Assembly: GCF_003751305.1 (NCBI RefSeq)
Contig: NZ_RJKV01000002.1
Location: forward strand, 682,001 to 746,000
Direction: 5' to 3'
Length of the DNA stretch: 64,000 nucleotides
Source: Stenotrophomonas rhizophila
Lineage (GTDB): Bacteria; Pseudomonadota; Gammaproteobacteria; Xanthomonadales; Xanthomonadaceae
Each line of letters opens with the position of its first letter. The stretch's first letter is position 1. Made by a program: the position numbers and the translations under genes. Below, in pieces: positions 27,041 through 36,453 of this stretch. Under the pieces are notes generated by a model that saw only the letters and a program-made list of their open reading frames with translations, made no database searches and was not told the DNA's origin.

Positions 27041-27628
27041 ATGATCGTCATCGATACTCCCGAAGCCACCCGCAGCCAACGCCTCAAGGCAGCCACCCGT
27101 GACAGCCACGGCGCGCTGGACAAACGCATCATGGCCGGCGACATTTTCGCCAGCCGCGACCTGTTCGCCAGATTCCTGCGCGTGCAGTACCGCTTCCATC
27201 GTGACATCGATGCGCTCTACGGCAGTCCCGCGCTGGACGCGCTGCTGCCCGATCTGGACGAGCGCCGACGGCTGCCGCTGATCGCCCGTGATCTTTCCGA
27301 CCTGGAACAGACCCTGCCGCCACCTGCGTCCATCCGGTTGGATGGTGATCTGCCGCTGCCCGCGGCGCTGGGCTGGCTGTACGTGGCCGAAGGCTCCAAT
27401 CTCGGTGGCACCGTGCTGTACAAGATGGCGGCACGTCTCGGCCTGGACAGCAATTTCGGCGCCCGCCACCTGGCCGCCCATCCCGATGGTGCCGCCCGCC
27501 ACTGGCGTGAGTTCACCGCCGCGCTGGATGGCGTCGCGCTGACCGAGGCGCAGGAGCAGCAGATGATCGATGCGGCCGATGCGGCGTTCCGCAGCGTGCA
27601 CGGGCATGTCGAGGAAGAATTCGCATGA
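27041..27628 (+). CDS. biliverdin-producing haem oxygenase
   Basis: A 195-residue cytoplasmic enzyme that opens haem to biliverdin, CO and Fe2+, releasing iron after import. Family features: LKAATRDSHGALDKRIM with the proximal His near residue 21, the segment LFARFLRVQYRFHRDIDALY, and the distal-helix motif GWLYVAEGSNLGGTVLYKMA with its flexible Gly pair. The length matches the HemO/PigA type. I start it at ATG 27041 because the in-frame upstream part (from 26936) is not family-like. YbaN, ExbB, ExbD and TonB genes follow in the same direction, so iron recovery, energy coupling and the upstream receptor form one functional block. Confidence 0.9.
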   Translation: MIVIDTPEATRSQRLKAATRDSHGALDKRIMAGDIFASRDLFARFLRVQYRFHRDIDALYGSPALDALLPDLDERRRLPLIARDLSDLEQTLPPPASIRLDGDLPLPAALGWLYVAEGSNLGGTVLYKMAARLGLDSNFGARHLAAHPDGAARHWREFTAALDGVALTEAQEQQMIDAADAAFRSVHGHVEEEFA

Positions 27629-27674
27629 CCGCTGCGCCTCCCAGGCATGTCGCGCCGGGCCGCAACCACCGCCC

Positions 27675-28070
27675 ATGATGCGCTGGCTCTGGTTCGGCCT
27701 GGGCTGGATCATGGTGGCGCTGGGCGTCATCGGCGCATTGCTGCCGGTGATGCCGACCACGATCTTCCTGATCCTGGCGGTCGGCTGCTTCGCGCGCAGC
27801 TCGCCGACGTTCGAACGCCGCCTGCTCGAGCACCCCCGTTACGGTCCATCGCTGCGGCTGTGGCGCGAACAGGGCGCGATCAGCCGCAAGGGCAAAGCCT
27901 TCGCGGGCGCCGGCATGGCGTTCGGCTTCGTCATGTTCTGCTGGGGCGCGCATCCGTCCTGGCCGCTGCTGCTCGGCGTCGGCCTGTTCTTCGTGGCCAG
28001 CGCGGCGTATGTCCTGTCACGGCCTGGGCCGCAGCCGTCGGCCACGGCCGATCGCCCGCCGCAGCGCTGA
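27675..28070 (+). CDS. YbaN-like inner-membrane protein (DUF454)
   Basis: A 131-residue integral membrane protein with about three membrane helices. The DUF454 signature is the first helix and loop WLWFGLGWIMVALGVIGALLPVMPTTIFLILAVGCFARSSP, then FERRLLEHPRYGPSLRLWREQGAISRKGKAFA. The biochemical function is unknown; YbaN-type genes are often found beside haem oxygenase and iron-uptake genes, as here. It starts 46 bases after the haem oxygenase stop; either ATG 27675 or 27678 may be used. Confidence 0.85.
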   Translation: MMRWLWFGLGWIMVALGVIGALLPVMPTTIFLILAVGCFARSSPTFERRLLEHPRYGPSLRLWREQGAISRKGKAFAGAGMAFGFVMFCWGAHPSWPLLLGVGLFFVASAAYVLSRPGPQPSATADRPPQR

Positions 28071-28183
28071 ACGTGCTGTCCGCCCGGTACTGATTCCCAC
28101 CGCCTCACCCCCGATACTTTCCGCCCCTTTCCCGCTTCCGGCCCTGCTCCGTGCCGAGATGCCCCTGACCGACGACTCCGCCC

Positions 28184-28915
28184 ATGACCTTGCCCATCGC
28201 TCTTCCTGCCGCCGTGGCGGCACTGCCGCACGACCTGACCCCGTGGGGCATGTACCAGGCCGCCGATGGCGTGGTGCAGACCGTGATGATCGGGCTGGCG
28301 CTCGCCTCCATCGCCACCTGGACAGTGCTGGTGGCCAAGACCTGGGAGCTGGGCCGGCAACGCACGCGGCTGCGCCAGGCACGCGCGCTGCTGCTGCAGG
28401 CCGCGCACCTGCCGGTGGCGCAGACCCATGCGTTGCTCGACGACGGCGCGGCACACGACCTGATCGACGCCGCCCGCACCGAGCTGCACCTCTCGCAGGA
28501 TGCGCAGGATCCGGTCGGGATCAAGGAGCGCGTCGCTTCGCGCCTGGAACGCATCGAACTGGCGCATGCGCGGCAGCTGCGTACCGGGGTGGGCCTGCTC
28601 GCCAGCATCGGCGCGATCGCGCCGTTCGTCGGCCTGTTCGGCACGGTGTGGGGGATCATGAACAGTTTCATCGGCATCGCCCACGCCAACACTACCAATC
28701 TGGCCGTGGTCGCGCCGGGTATCGCAGAGGCGTTGCTGGCCACCGCGCTCGGCCTGGTCGCGGCGATCCCCGCCGTGGTGATCTACAACCACTTCACCCG
28801 TGTGCTGGCCGGCATCCGCGGCTTGCTCGGTGATCTGTCCGCCGGCGTGCAGCAGCTGGTCTCGCGTGATCTGGACCGGCTCGGCAATGCGCCGGCCGTG
28901 CGCGACGCGCGCTGA
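28184..28915 (+). CDS. exbB: ExbB-type proton channel subunit
   Basis: Inner-membrane motor protein of the TonB system, 243 residues, three membrane helices. The MotA/TolQ/ExbB domain is clear: RTGVGLLASIGAIAPFVGLFGTVWGIMNSFIGIA for helix 2, and VAPGIAEALLATALGLVAAIPAVVIYNHF for helix 3, with the Thr and Glu that line the proton path. It is followed nine bases later by exbD. It uses the proton-motive force to drive TonB-dependent receptors, probably including the haem receptor upstream. Confidence 0.92.
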   Translation: MTLPIALPAAVAALPHDLTPWGMYQAADGVVQTVMIGLALASIATWTVLVAKTWELGRQRTRLRQARALLLQAAHLPVAQTHALLDDGAAHDLIDAARTELHLSQDAQDPVGIKERVASRLERIELAHARQLRTGVGLLASIGAIAPFVGLFGTVWGIMNSFIGIAHANTTNLAVVAPGIAEALLATALGLVAAIPAVVIYNHFTRVLAGIRGLLGDLSAGVQQLVSRDLDRLGNAPAVRDAR

Positions 28916-28924
28916 GGACCGGCC

Positions 28925-29346
<422 letters not shown>

Positions 29347-29350
<4 letters not shown>

Positions 29351-30075
29351 GCCGCGACACCGCCGCAATGCTGCGCTGGGTAGGCAGTCTGGCGCTGGTC
29401 CTTGCCGCGCATGCCGTGCTGATCGGCGGCGCGCTGTGGTGGGAGCAGCGAGCGCCGGTGCGGGTCAGTGATACGCCGGTGGAAGCGGTGATGGTGGAGT
29501 TGGCGCCGGTACCGGAGGCGCCGTCCGCACCGCCGAAAGAGATCCCACCCGGGCCGTTGCAGCAGGAACAGCATCTGCCCGAACCGACGCCGGTGCCAAA
29601 GATCGATCTCCCGCCGGACGACACCCCGGACGCGCAGGACGTCCTGCGCCGCGAGACACCGCGCGACGCAGCGCCGACGGACCAGCACAACGTGGACCAG
29701 ACGCTGGCCCCGCCGGAGGTGTCCGCACGGCCATCCGAGCGCTATGCCGCCACGCAGACGGTGGCCGGCCGCCAGGGCAGCGCGGCCGTGACCTGGCAGG
29801 GCCTGCTGCTGGGCCATCTGGAACAGTATCGCCGCTACCCGCGCCAGGCCGAACGTCTGCGCCAGCAGGGTGTGGCCTATGTGCGCTTCTCGGTGGACCG
29901 GCAGGGCAACGCCTCCAACATCCGGCTGGGCCAGAGCAGCGGCCATCCGCTGCTGGATGAGGAAACGTTGGCTACGGTGCGGCGCGGCAGCCCGTTGCCG
30001 CCGCCGCCAGCAGAGATCACCGGCGACCCGGTGGAGGTGATGGTGCCGGTGACATTCTTCCTCCGGCGGCGTTGA
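29347..30075 (+). CDS. tonB: TonB energy-transducing protein
   Basis: A 242-residue protein with the three expected parts: an N-terminal membrane anchor (LRWVGSLALVLAAHAVLIGGALWW) containing a His in the helix, a proline-rich spacer of about 110 residues (APVPEAPSAPPKEIPPGP and similar), and a C-terminal TonB domain (LGHLEQYRRYPRQAERLRQQG followed by VAYVRFSVDRQGN and LDEETLATVRRGSPLPPPP). It contacts the TonB box of receptors. It is the last gene of the haem block and overlaps exbD by four bases. Confidence 0.92.
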
Positions 30076-30183
30076 GGCGCGTGTCACGTCGGCAATGACT
30101 TTCGACCCGCGTGCCGTTGGTGATTGCGTTGCCAAACTCGAGCAACACTGGCACGCCCGGATCAATAGCAAGGAGCACGTCGT

Positions 30184-31041
30184 ATGGCATGGAGGCACAC
30201 CGTCACATCAGTCATTTTTGCTGCCGCACTCATGAGCGGCGTGGCTCATGCAAAAAGCACTGACGGCCGTCCGATTGCGGACTACCTGCTGATCGGTAGC
30301 TATCACATGAGCAATCCGGGCCGTGATCTGGAGAACATGACGGCCGACGACGTATTGGGCGAAAAGCGCCAACAGGAAATAGCCGACGTCGCTCGGCTGT
30401 TGGAACGCTATCGACCCACCAAGATCATGGTCGAGGTCGATTCAGCGCGCCAAGCTGAGCTTCAGCACAACTTCGCCGCTTCCTGTAAGGGCAAGCGCAC
30501 GCTATCACGCAGCGAATCCGAGCAGCTGGGCTTCCGTATCGCCTGCGCACGCGACTTGGGCAAGGTGTATGCCGTGGACTGGAACGGCCAAGGGCCGATT
30601 ACCGACAAGGCGCGCATCGACTACGCCGCCGCGGCAGACACGTATGGCCAACAGGAGGAGTACGCTGCCTTCAAGGCGATGGTGAAGGCACAGGTCGAAA
30701 AGGATCAACGCCTGCTCGGCAACGTAACCGTGGCGGAGGCGTTGCGCCACTTCAATGGCGCGCCGTGGCTGGATTGGAACGCCGCCACTTATTACCGTCT
30801 CGGCCTGCTGGGCACGCCGGAAGATCCGGTCGGCGCCAACTGGGTGCAGTCGTGGTACGGGCGCAATCTGATGATCTTCAATGCGATCGCGCGTGCCACC
30901 AACGCTGGTGATCGCGTGTTGGTGATCTATGGAGCGGGGCACGGCAACTTGCTTCGTCAGTTGGCGGAGGATTCGGGCCTTTACCGTATCCACGACCCCG
31001 CCGGTTGGCTTTCGGACACGAAGCCGGCTGAATCGCCCTGA
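30184..31041 (+). CDS. exported DUF5694-like protein (TraB/Tiki-like fold suspected)
   Basis: A 285-residue protein with a signal peptide ending AHA and a strong AAGGAG site ten bases before ATG 30184. The sequence LLIGSYHMSNPGRDLENM, then IMVEVD, LGFRIACARDLGKVYAVDWNG and LVIYGAGHGNLLRQL is the pattern I associate with DUF5694. The GxxH, Glu and GxGH placing recalls TraB/Tiki/ChaN-type folds, which is an inference. Base composition is noticeably less GC-rich than its neighbours (for example GTCATTTTTGCTGCC and GCAAAAAGCACT near the start), hinting at acquisition by transfer. Two cysteines in ASCKGKR and RIACAR may form a disulfide. It stands alone between tonB and hppA. Confidence 0.65.
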   Translation: MAWRHTVTSVIFAAALMSGVAHAKSTDGRPIADYLLIGSYHMSNPGRDLENMTADDVLGEKRQQEIADVARLLERYRPTKIMVEVDSARQAELQHNFAASCKGKRTLSRSESEQLGFRIACARDLGKVYAVDWNGQGPITDKARIDYAAAADTYGQQEEYAAFKAMVKAQVEKDQRLLGNVTVAEALRHFNGAPWLDWNAATYYRLGLLGTPEDPVGANWVQSWYGRNLMIFNAIARATNAGDRVLVIYGAGHGNLLRQLAEDSGLYRIHDPAGWLSDTKPAESP

Positions 31042-31069
31042 CTGGAGCGGCACGCACGCGCTGCACGGA

Positions 31070-31092
31070 CGCGCTGGCATAAGGCCAGCGCG
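31070..31092. terminator. shared hairpin between DUF5694-like gene and hppA
   Basis: CGCGCTGGC-ATAAG-GCCAGCGCG, a 9-bp perfect stem between two convergent genes, without a clear T-run. It probably ends both transcripts. Confidence 0.5.
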
Positions 31093-31103
31093 CCCGACTC
31101 GAC

Positions 31104-33131
31104 TCACAGCAGTGGCACCAGCAGCAATGCCACGATGTTGATGATCTTGATCAGCGGGTTGATCGCCGGGCCGGCGGTGTCCTTGTAGGGATCACCGACC
31201 GTATCGCCGGTCACCGCGGCCTTGTGCGCCTCGCTGCCCTTGCCGCCGAAGTGGCCATCCTCGATGTACTTCTTGGCGTTGTCCCACGCGCCGCCGCCGG
31301 TGGTCATCGAAATCGCGACGAACAGGCCGGTGACGATGGTGCCGATCAGCAGGCCGCCGAGCGCGCGTGGCCCGAGCAGCAGGCCGACCACCACCGGTAC
31401 CGCGACGGGCAACAGCGAGGGGATGATCATTTCGCGGATGGCCGAGCGGGTCAGTAGATCCACCGCGCGGTCGTACTGCGGCTTGCCGGTGCCGTCCATG
31501 ATCCCGGGGATCTCGCGGAACTGACGGCGCACTTCCTCCACCACCGCCCCCGCCGCGCGACCCACCGCTTCCATCGCCATCGCACCGAACAGGTAGGGGA
31601 TCAGGCCGCCGATCAGCAGGCCGATGATCACCTCATGGTTGGACAGGTCGAAGGCGAAGACCTCGCCGGGATTGGCTGCCTGCAGGTTGTGGGTGTAGTC
31701 GGCGAACAGCACCAGCGCGGCCAGCGCCGCCGAGCCGATCGCGTAGCCCTTGGTCACCGCCTTGGTGGTGTTGCCGACGGCATCGAGGGGGTCGGTGATG
31801 TCGCGGATTTCCGGCGGCAGTTCGGCCATCTCGGCGATGCCGCCGGCGTTGTCGGTGATCGGGCCGTAGGCGTCCAGCGCCACGATCATGCCGGCCATCG
31901 AGAGCATCGCGGTCGCGGCGATGGCGATGCCATACAGGCCGCCGAAGTAGTGCGCCAGCCAGATCGCCACGCACACCGCGATCACCGGCAGGGCCGTGGA
32001 CTTCATCGAGACACCGAGGCCGGCGATGATGTTGGTGCCGTGCCCGGTGGTGGAGGCCTGCGCCACGTGCTGCACCGGTTTGTACTGGGTGCCGGTGTAG
32101 TACTCGGTGATCCACACGATCAGGCCGGTCAGCACCAACCCGATCAAGGCGCAGAAATACAGGTTCAGCGCACCGTATGCGTTGTCCGGCATCAGCTGGG
32201 TGGTGATGGGATAGAACGCGATGGCGGCCAGTACAGCGGACACGATCACGCCTTTGTACAGCGCGCCCATGATCGAACCGCCGGGCTTCACCTTGACGAA
32301 CAGCGCGCCAATGATCGAGGCGATGATCGAGACGCCGCCCAGCACCAGCGGATACAACACCGCATTCGCCCCGGCCTCGGCGATCATCAGGTTGCCGAGC
32401 AGCATCGTGGCGATCACGGTGACGGCGTAGGTTTCAAACAGGTCGGCGGCCATGCCGGCGCAGTCGCCGACGTTGTCGCCCACGTTGTCGGCGATCACCG
32501 CCGGGTTGCGCGGGTCATCCTCGGGGATGCCGGCTTCGACCTTGCCGACCAGGTCCGCGCCGACATCGGCGCCCTTGGTGAAGATGCCACCGCCCAGCCG
32601 CGCGAAGATCGAGATCAGCGACGAGCCGAACGCCAGCCCGACCAGTGCGTGCAGCGTCTGCGCCACATCCAGCCCGAGGCGCAGCAGCAGCGCGTAGTAG
32701 CCGGCCACGCCCAGCAGGCCCAGCCCGACCACCAGCATGCCGGTGATCGCACCGCCGCGGAAGGCGACGTCCATGGCCGCACTCAGGCCGTTGCGGGCCG
32801 CCTCTGCGGTACGCACGTTGGCACGCACCGAGACGTTCATGCCGATGTAGCCGGCCGCGCCGGACAGCACGGCGCCGATCGCGAAGCCGATCGCGGTGTA
32901 CCAGCTGAGGAAGAGGCCGACCAGCACGAACAGCACGGCACCGGCGATGGCGATGGTCAGGTATTGACGGTTGAGATAGGCGCGCGCGCCTTCCTGGATG
33001 GCGGCGGCGATTTCCTGCATGCGGGCATTGCCAGCCGGTTGCCGGAGGATCCAGCGTGCCGACACGATGCCGTAGAGAATCGCGAGGATGGCGCACAACA
33101 GCGCCAGAGAAAGCCCGTAACGTTCCAGCAT
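31104..33131 (-). CDS. hppA: K+-independent membrane H+-translocating pyrophosphatase
   Basis: Couples PPi hydrolysis to proton pumping across the inner membrane; 675 residues with about sixteen helices. The catalytic region is [39 protein letters not shown], split here around residue 180-225, with its Asp clusters for Mg-PPi. The residue that separates subfamilies is Lys in [22 protein letters not shown]+-dependent enzymes carry Ala there, so this should be K+-insensitive. A C-terminal [20 protein letters not shown] motif is also typical. Start at ATG 33131 with a GGGAGGGGAC site. Neighbours ppa and pfp also handle pyrophosphate. Confidence 0.96.
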   Translation of the reverse strand: MLERYGLSLALLCAILAILYGIVSARWILRQPAGNARMQEIAAAIQEGARAYLNRQYLTIAIAGAVLFVLVGLFLSWYTAIGFAIGAVLSGAAGYIGMNVSVRANVRTAEAARNGLSAAMDVAFRGGAITGMLVVGLGLLGVAGYYALLLRLGLDVAQTLHALVGLAFGSSLISIFARLGGGIFTKGADVGADLVGKVEAGIPEDDPRNPAVIADNVGDNVGDCAGMAADLFETYAVTVIATMLLGNLMIAEAGANAVLYPLVLGGVSIIASIIGALFVKVKPGGSIMGALYKGVIVSAVLAAIAFYPITTQLMPDNAYGALNLYFCALIGLVLTGLIVWITEYYTGTQYKPVQHVAQASTTGHGTNIIAGLGVSMKSTALPVIAVCVAIWLAHYFGGLYGIAIAATAMLSMAGMIVALDAYGPITDNAGGIAEMAELPPEIRDITDPLDAVGNTTKAVTKGYAIGSAALAALVLFADYTHNLQAANPGEVFAFDLSNHEVIIGLLIGGLIPYLFGAMAMEAVGRAAGAVVEEVRRQFREIPGIMDGTGKPQYDRAVDLLTRSAIREMIIPSLLPVAVPVVVGLLLGPRALGGLLIGTIVTGLFVAISMTTGGGAWDNAKKYIEDGHFGGKGSEAHKAAVTGDTVGDPYKDTAGPAINPLIKIINIVALLLVPLL

Positions 33132-33356
33132 GTCCCCTCCCGGGTGATGGAATGACATCCAGTGAACGGATGAACGTCTCCACGCGGGGGGCACAACAGG
33201 CTGCAACCATGAACCAACCCGTTCAGACCGTGCCGGTCTTCAAGCGTGTGGCGGTGTTCAGCAATCCCTGGTGGCCCGAGTATGCGGGTAAATCCTCGAT
33301 GCATGCCAGCAAGGATTTCAAACTGCGCGTGCGTGCCCGGATCGCCAACGACGGAG

Positions 33357-33378
33357 GTAGTGCCGGCCGCTGGCCGGC
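33357..33378 (+). repeat. SMAG-type REP
   Basis: GTAGTGCCGGCC-GCT-GGCCGGCA hairpin in the 340-base spacer between hppA and the small exported protein at 33472. The rest of that spacer (33132-33356, 33379-33471) should hold the hppA promoter; I see no other feature in it. Confidence 0.85.
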
Positions 33379-33471
33379 AACCACGCAGATCCGGACGAAG
33401 GACCGCCTTTGCCACGCCGTTCAGCCATTTACTGGCAGCCTCGGCCCATCCCCCGCCGTTGGAGTCCTGCC

Positions 33472-33975
33472 ATGTCCCCCCGTCATCTGTTGTGGCTGGC
33501 CCTGTTGCCCGCCGTGTCCGCCTTCGCCGCCGAAACCCCCGAGCTGCAGCGCGCCGCCGGCACACCGCAGGCGGTAGGCGCGGCGCATACCCTGCGCCAG
33601 ATTCCCGAAGCCTGTGCACGGCTGGAAGGCGTGTTCACCGGCGAAGCGGCACAGCCGTACAAGTTCGCCGTGGTCCGCACCAGCGAGCAGTGCCAGCCGC
33701 GTGCCCGCTTTGTCGATTACGACAAGGCGCAGCCCACGGAAGCCACGGGCTGGAAGCTCAATGATGTGATCCGCGTGCCGAATGCCTCCTGCCCGGCGCA
33801 GCAGGCGGTGGTGCGCGTGTGGCGGATGCCGGTCACCACCAAGCCCGAGCTCGATGGGCAGGGCCAGTCGCGCATCTATCTGGAGGACGCGAAAAAGCAG
33901 GCGGCCGCCGGCAAGATCGCCCAGGTGCCGATGTTTGCCGCGCAGATGAAGGTCGAGGGCAAGGCCTGCAACTGA
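33472..33975 (+). CDS. small exported protein of unknown function
   Basis: A 167-residue protein with a clear signal peptide (PRHLLWLALLPAVSAFA) and a mature part of about 148 residues. Four cysteines (ACARLEG, EQCQPR, ASCPAQQ and the penultimate KACN) suggest disulfides in the periplasm. I do not recognise the family; FVDYDKAQPTEATGWKLNDVIRVPN and VVRVWRMPVTTKPEL look well formed and not random. Start at ATG 33472, where the signal sequence begins. It is flanked on both sides by SMAG-type REPs and stands alone. Confidence 0.6.
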   Translation: MSPRHLLWLALLPAVSAFAAETPELQRAAGTPQAVGAAHTLRQIPEACARLEGVFTGEAAQPYKFAVVRTSEQCQPRARFVDYDKAQPTEATGWKLNDVIRVPNASCPAQQAVVRVWRMPVTTKPELDGQGQSRIYLEDAKKQAAAGKIAQVPMFAAQMKVEGKACN

Positions 33976-33990
33976 GCTGACCACACACCG

Positions 33991-34012
33991 GTAGTGCCGG
34001 CCGCTGGCCGGC
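33991..34012 (+). repeat. SMAG-type REP
   Basis: GTAGTGCCGGCC-GCT-GGCCGGC, first of a cluster of three REPs filling the spacer between the exported protein and pfp. Confidence 0.85.
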
Positions 34013-34082
34013 TCCACGCGGACCGTCAGAGGCGCGATGAAACCGGCCGCTGGCCCGCGCCAGGACGCTGCCGGACAGCGCG

Positions 34083-34106
34083 GTGCCGGCCAGCGGCCGG
34101 CACTAC
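34083..34106 (-). repeat. SMAG-type REP (inverted)
   Basis: Reverse complement reads GTAGTGCCGGCC-GCT-GGCCGGCAC. Opposite orientation to the copy at 33991. Confidence 0.85.
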
Positions 34107-34127
34107 CCGAGCGACGGACAGCCCGCG

Positions 34128-34151
34128 GTGCCGGCCAGCGGCCGGCACTAC
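34128..34151 (-). repeat. SMAG-type REP (inverted)
   Basis: Identical over its 24 bases to the copy at 34083, 45 bases further on, and ending nine bases before the pfp stop codon. Confidence 0.85.
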
Positions 34152-34159
34152 CGGGTCGA

Positions 34160-35416
34160 TTACGCCTCGAAGGCAGGCAGCTTCTTCTTCACCGCCACGT
34201 TCTTCAGCGTCACGTACTTCGGCAGGCCATCGGGACCGTACGGCAACGGGGCTTCCCCCTTGATCAGCGGGGCGAGATAGGTGCGGGCCTTGTCGGTGAT
34301 GCCGAAGCCATCGCGGCGGATGAAGCCGGCCGGCATCTTCTTCTCATGGTTGGCCACCTTGTGCAGCGGGGCCGCCTCGATCTTCCAGCGGTAGGGCGTG
34401 TCGCTGGTGCGCACGATCACCGGCATCACCGCGTTCTGGCCCTTCAGCGCGAACTGCACCGCCGCCTTGCCCACCGCCTGCGCCTGCTCCCAATCGGTCT
34501 TGGAGGCCAGGTGGCGCGCCGAACGCTGCAGGTAGTCGGGCAGGGTCCAGTGGACCTTGTAGCCCAGCCCATCCTTGACCCGCGCGGCCAGCTGCGAGGC
34601 CACGCCACCGAGCTGGGTATGCCCGAACGAATCGGTGCCGCCGCCGGCATCGGCGACGAAGCGGCCATCGGCGGTCTGGATGCCTTCGGAGGCAACCACC
34701 ACGCAGTAGCCCACCCGCTCGACCACCTGTTTGACCTTGGCCAGGAACGCGGCCTCGTCATACGCGCGCTCGGGCAGCAGGATGATGTGCGGGGCGTCAT
34801 CGGCGCCCTGGCCGGCCAGGCCCGCAGCGGCGGCCAGCCAGCCGGCGTGGCGGCCCATCGCCTCGTAGACGAATACCTTGGTCGAGGTCTCGGCCATCGC
34901 GGCCACATCCAGCGCGGCTTCGCGCACGGAGACGGCGGTGTACTTGGCGGCCGAGCCGAAGCCCGGGCAGGTATCGGTCACCGCCAGATCGTTGTCGATG
35001 GTCTTGGGCACGCCGATGCAGGTCAGGTCGTAGTCGAAGGCCTTGGCCAGCTGGGAGACCTTCCACGCGGTATCGGCCGAATCGTTGCCGCCGTTGTAGA
35101 GGAACCAGCGCACGTCATGGGCGCGCAGCACCTCGAGCAGGCGCTCGTACTTGCCGCGGTCGGCCTCCAGCGATTTGAGCTTGTAACGGCATGAGCCGAA
35201 CGCGCCGCCGGGAGTATGGGCGAGGGCAGCGATGGCGGCTGCGGTCTCCTTGGAGGTGTCGATCAGGTCTTCGCGGAGCGCGCCGAGGATGCCGTTGCGC
35301 GCGGCCAAGACCTTGATTCCTTTGGCCCTGGCCGTGCTGATGACCGCCGAGGCGGTGGCATTGATGACGGCGGTGACGCCACCTGACTGAGCGTAGAGGA
35401 GGGTACCTTTGGACAT
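34160..35416 (-). CDS. pfp: pyrophosphate-dependent 6-phosphofructokinase
   Basis: Phosphorylates fructose 6-phosphate with PPi (reversibly). 418 residues. PPi specificity is read from GGNDSADT near residue 106, where the ATP enzyme has a Gly at the Asp position, and from the Lys in GVPKTIDNDL. Other motifs: a substrate-loop MGRHAGWLAAAAGLA, ILLPERAYDEAAF, and FGHTQLGGVASQLAARVKDGLGYKVHW. The ATG at 35416 gives the family N-terminus (SKGTLLYAQSGGVTAVINATA) with an AAGGTCG site. Longer in-frame readings extend through the adk promoter region and are not real. Divergent from adk. Together with hppA and ppa it points to PPi as an energy currency. Confidence 0.94.
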   Translation of the reverse strand: MSKGTLLYAQSGGVTAVINATASAVISTARAKGIKVLAARNGILGALREDLIDTSKETAAAIAALAHTPGGAFGSCRYKLKSLEADRGKYERLLEVLRAHDVRWFLYNGGNDSADTAWKVSQLAKAFDYDLTCIGVPKTIDNDLAVTDTCPGFGSAAKYTAVSVREAALDVAAMAETSTKVFVYEAMGRHAGWLAAAAGLAGQGADDAPHIILLPERAYDEAAFLAKVKQVVERVGYCVVVASEGIQTADGRFVADAGGGTDSFGHTQLGGVASQLAARVKDGLGYKVHWTLPDYLQRSARHLASKTDWEQAQAVGKAAVQFALKGQNAVMPVIVRTSDTPYRWKIEAAPLHKVANHEKKMPAGFIRRDGFGITDKARTYLAPLIKGEAPLPYGPDGLPKYVTLKNVAVKKKLPAFEA

Positions 35417-35557
35417 GGTGCGACCTTGGTCTGGGGGGACGGACATTGCAGAGACATTACCCGGATGGGGTAAAGTGCGCGTATTGCGGTGCAGCGTGAT
35501 TGTGGACATTCCCGGGGCGCGCGCCCTCCGTTTTCTTACCAAGTTGGAGTCAGGTTG

Positions 35558-36121
35558 ATGCGATTGGTTCTGTTGGGACCGCCCGGTTCGGGCAAGGGGA
35601 CACAGGCGACGCGCCTGAAGGAACACCTCGCCATTGCGCACATTTCCACCGGTGATCTGCTGCGGGCCGAAGTGGCCGCCGGCACCGAGCTGGGCAAGCA
35701 GGCCAAGGCCGTGATGGATGCCGGCAATCTGGTGTCCGACGACATCCTGCTGGGCATGCTCGAGTCGCGTCTGGGCCAGGACGATGTGGCCAATGGCTTC
35801 ATCCTCGACGGTTACCCGCGCAACGTGGCCCAGGCCAATGCGCTGGATACCCTGTTGGCCAAGATCGGCCAGCCGCTGGATGCCGTGGTGCAGCTGGACG
35901 TGCCGACCGAACTGCTGGTCGAGCGCATCGCCGGCCGTGCGGCCGAACAGGGCCGTGCCGATGACAATCCCGAATCCGTGCGCCAGCGCCTGCAGGTCTA
36001 CAACGACCAGACCGCACCGGTGGTGGATTTCTATGCCGGCCGCGGCACGCTTGCACGCGTCGATGGCGTGGGCGAACTGAACGATGTGGAAGCGCGCATC
36101 CGCGCCGCGATCCAGGCCTGA
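35558..36121 (+). CDS. adk: adenylate kinase (short form)
   Basis: Interconverts ATP + AMP with 2 ADP in the cytoplasm. 187 residues: P-loop GPPGSGKGTQA at residue 8-18, AMP-binding HISTGDLLRAEV, FILDGYPRNVAQA, and a short LID (RIAGRAAEQGRADDNPESVRQRL) without the zinc or long LID of the 214-residue E. coli form. The ATG at 35558 follows TTGGAGTCAGG. It is monocistronic; the hairpin at 36180-36214 could end its transcript as well as a minus-strand one. Confidence 0.96.
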   Translation: MRLVLLGPPGSGKGTQATRLKEHLAIAHISTGDLLRAEVAAGTELGKQAKAVMDAGNLVSDDILLGMLESRLGQDDVANGFILDGYPRNVAQANALDTLLAKIGQPLDAVVQLDVPTELLVERIAGRAAEQGRADDNPESVRQRLQVYNDQTAPVVDFYAGRGTLARVDGVGELNDVEARIRAAIQA

Positions 36122-36174
36122 GCCGGTCGGTGCCGCTACGGCGGCACCGCACCCGCACCGCGTGTGCAGGGCTG

Positions 36175-36335
36175 AAAACACACACGCCCGGCCCCCGAAG
36201 GGACCAGGCGTGTGGTTTGAAGGTGCCAGCGAGCGGGCTTGCTCAGAGCCCCGCAGCATGAGCCCCCCTGGGGATGGCCTCTTGGGGAGTAGGACCAATG
36301 GGGTACTGCGGCTGGCCGAGACAATTGTGTCCGTC
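36175..36335 (-). ncRNA. candidate structured small RNA in the adk-mpl spacer
   Basis: The 330-base spacer has no credible gene but is rich in secondary structure. On the minus strand a segment opens with GGCCAGCCGCAGTACCCC (36318-36301) and later has GCTCGCTGGCACC; the arms GCCAGC and GCTGGC could close a domain. Inside are ATCCCCAGGGGGG and TGCTGCGGGGCTCTGAGC. It ends in a terminator-like hairpin, CACACGCCTGGTCCC-TTCG-GGGGCCGGGCGTGTG followed by TGTTTT (36214-36175). I see no match to 6S, SRP, tmRNA or a riboswitch I know. It could instead be only the adk 3' end read backwards, so confidence is low. Confidence 0.33.
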
Positions 36336-36453
36336 TTCACAATACGGCGCTATCGGGAATTCCCCGACATCCCGCTGGACTTTTCTTATAGTCGACCAGG
36401 AGTTGTCTGACAGCGATCTCCATCGGCGATGGTGATCGGCGACAATCGCACGC

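Noticed and set aside
33209-33577. Plus-strand frame starting ATG AAC CAA CCC before the small exported protein gene
   Set aside because: Its first 49 residues look plausible, but it then runs through a REP and overlaps the next gene in another frame with proline/cysteine-rich sequence. No ribosome site. It could be a remnant, but I cannot support a gene.
36121-36453. Possible tRNA, 6S, SRP RNA or known riboswitch in this spacer
   Set aside because: I looked for a cloverleaf, the SRP loop sequence and aptamer motifs and found none; 6S RNA is clearly at 52.9 kb.
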